Assembly: GCF_000485595.1 (NCBI RefSeq)
Contig: NW_014577078.1
Coordinates: 636,794 to 686,128 of the forward strand
Direction of reading: 5' to 3'
DNA: 49,335 bases
Source: Priapulus caudatus
Lineage: Eukaryota > Priapulida > Priapulimorpha > Priapulimorphida > Priapulidae
Both the position numbers and the translations under genes were made by a program. A model generated the notes under the pieces. The model was not told the DNA's origin. It was given only the letters and a program-made list of their open reading frames with translations, and ran no database searches. Positions 47,790 to 49,335 of this stretch are shown here, piece by piece; position 1 is the stretch's first letter, and every line of letters begins with the position of its first letter.

Positions 47790-49335
47790 GCGGAGCAAGA
47801 AATTGCCCGTGGACACGTCCTGTCACGCTGTAGCTGTTTCTAACTTGAAGGCAATGTCAGGATTTCGTGACGCGCGATTCCATTAGGACTGCTGTGGGGG
47901 ATGGCCTCTAACTGAGCGGCGTCAGGGGTCAGGGGTGTGTCAGAGAGGGTAGAGGCGCAATTGTGTAGTACGGGCAGGGGTATCACGCACGTATAGGAAC
48001 AGGGTGATAGGGGGTAGGAGAAACGGTACGGGTTTAGTCGAGGTGGTGGATGAAGAAACGGGAACGAGGAGAACAATACATTGCAATGTGGGTTCAGGTA
48101 GAGAGAGGCCACAACATGAGTAGCATTGGAGGTGGTGGGGTAAAAACGGACGCAGAACATGAGGGGGCGGGCTTGATGCGTGAGCGTGAGCACACGTGTG
48201 TGTACAGCTGGTAATCACAGCACCCCGTCGCGGTCTGAAGAAGCTAACGAACGGACAACACTAGCAGAGGCTTGGTTCTGTACACCGATCTATATTTCTA
48301 GATTGATCGCCAGCCCCGCACAATAATAGACGTTGTCTTCCTAGAAGCTCTGATCATTTGTACAAACAGCTAAACATGTATTAGTGAACAAACACAGTAA
48401 CGCACGTTAAGTAACAACTGGGTATATATATGCAGGCCACGGATATTCCCACCGCAAATTGTTTTGATACTGTAGAACAAGTTAGAAACGGTACTTAGTG
48501 CACGCACTGGTTGCGGCAGCACTACTTGCAGTGTCTTAATTTGCTTAACACTCGAGCTTGCATCGTCTCAACACACAGCCGTGTTGGTCGTTCGCGTGAC
48601 AAAGCGGTCTAGACGCAGTAACCTTTCTACGTTTCAAGAAATCGTCATGACTCTGGATGTAACGATTCTTCGTTTCTTCTATATCCTATTTCATGTGATC
48701 AGCTTACCCACGAACTCGCGACTCGAATCGCTGGTAAGCTGCCACGGCAACACAGAAATAATCATTGTCAAAAATTGTATCACTCAGCTTCTATATGCCC
48801 ATGATTCTAACGCCTGTTTTTCGGCTGATCGCACGCCGGCTTGGTCTCACCCAGCTTACTGGCTATACACCGATAACATGCTATTCTTCTGTCATTACTG
48901 CGAACGGTACCTCTGAGACATATTCGCCCATTTAAGCACTTGTCGCAATTGCGCCAAGCCGACTTCGCTGCTGACACTAGGAGTGTCACTCCTATATAGA
49001 GCGTTTCCAGAGCGTTATTAGCCCTCTGTGGATATTTGCGTTCCCACCACGATGCGCACTATTTAACAACCATCGGTATATGTATTGCGCCGGGAGGGAC
49101 AAGTGGATATGAGAAGGTTCTGTAGTACGATGCGTGAGCAAAACATTACTTGGGTGAACTTTGGAGATTCTTTTATATTGCCAGGATTCATTACTTGTAA
49201 AATTCTAATTTCTAATAGGATTATGATACGGATGCGGGTAGAGATCATGGGTTGGTTTAAAGTTTCGGAAATATGGAATAGAATGCCGAGTAAACAAATT
49301 AATATCGTTAAATACTTGGTCGGTCATTGTTGGGG
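47790..49335. other. stretch without recognised gene
   Basis: Nothing recognised. The longest frame (48581-48916, plus) has no domain, and its codon use does not resemble that of the confirmed exons. Confidence 0.6.

Overview
This window is nuclear DNA from an intron-rich animal, most likely an invertebrate. The evidence is short exons with GT/AG splice signals and long AT-rich introns, a PDZ scaffold gene that animals have, TTAGGG-type interstitial telomeric repeats, many kinds of DNA transposon remnant, and frequent CpG dinucleotides, which argues against a heavily methylated vertebrate genome. No species can be named from the sequence alone. No tRNA, rRNA, CRISPR array or prokaryotic operon was seen.

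The only clear host gene lies on the minus strand, from about 19.1 kb down to at least 3.8 kb and perhaps 2.5 kb. Three small exons (18997-19097, 16354-16437, 12991-13117) join in phase into one complete PDZ domain. Two more (7968-8084, 3793-4016) give the second half of a following PDZ domain and its linker. The peptide motifs and the order of the two domains match the late PDZ domains of MPDZ (MUPP1) / PATJ, the Crumbs-complex polarity scaffolds. A further exon at about 2559-2736 is likely from codon use and splice phase. The 5' exons and the first half of the second PDZ were not found here.

The rest is a dense patchwork of mobile and repetitive DNA. From left to right: a telomere-repeat-carrying inverted-repeat element (5.2-5.5 kb), a nested inverted-repeat element (6.36-7.0 kb), a short SAP-domain first exon on the plus strand (7487-7590), a second telomeric-repeat array (7.8 kb), a fold-back element at 13.8-14.5 kb, a 439-bp TA-flanked element inside a 16-bp minisatellite (15.4-16.3 kb), a fold-back element (17.8-18.06 kb), a very large imperfect inverted duplication (19.85-24.4 kb, holding the only assembly gap), a 4.3-kb element with roughly 295-bp inverted ends around a decayed multi-domain gene with a CXC-type cysteine cluster (25.2-29.5 kb), a long CT microsatellite (33.1-33.4 kb), a perfect 28-bp palindrome (43.4 kb), a SWIM zinc-finger exon on the minus strand (44160-44336), a 5'-truncated non-LTR retrotransposon tail (44.5-45.3 kb), a 20-bp minisatellite (45.7-45.9 kb) and a pair of related short inverted-repeat elements (38.2 and 47.3 kb).

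The strongest biological leads are the decayed CXC element with its apparent internal deletion, the SAP and SWIM exons that look like parts of mobile-element-type SAP/SWIM proteins, the telomere repeats riding inside a mobile element, and the large inverted duplication. Family assignments rest on recognised peptide motifs, not on searches.
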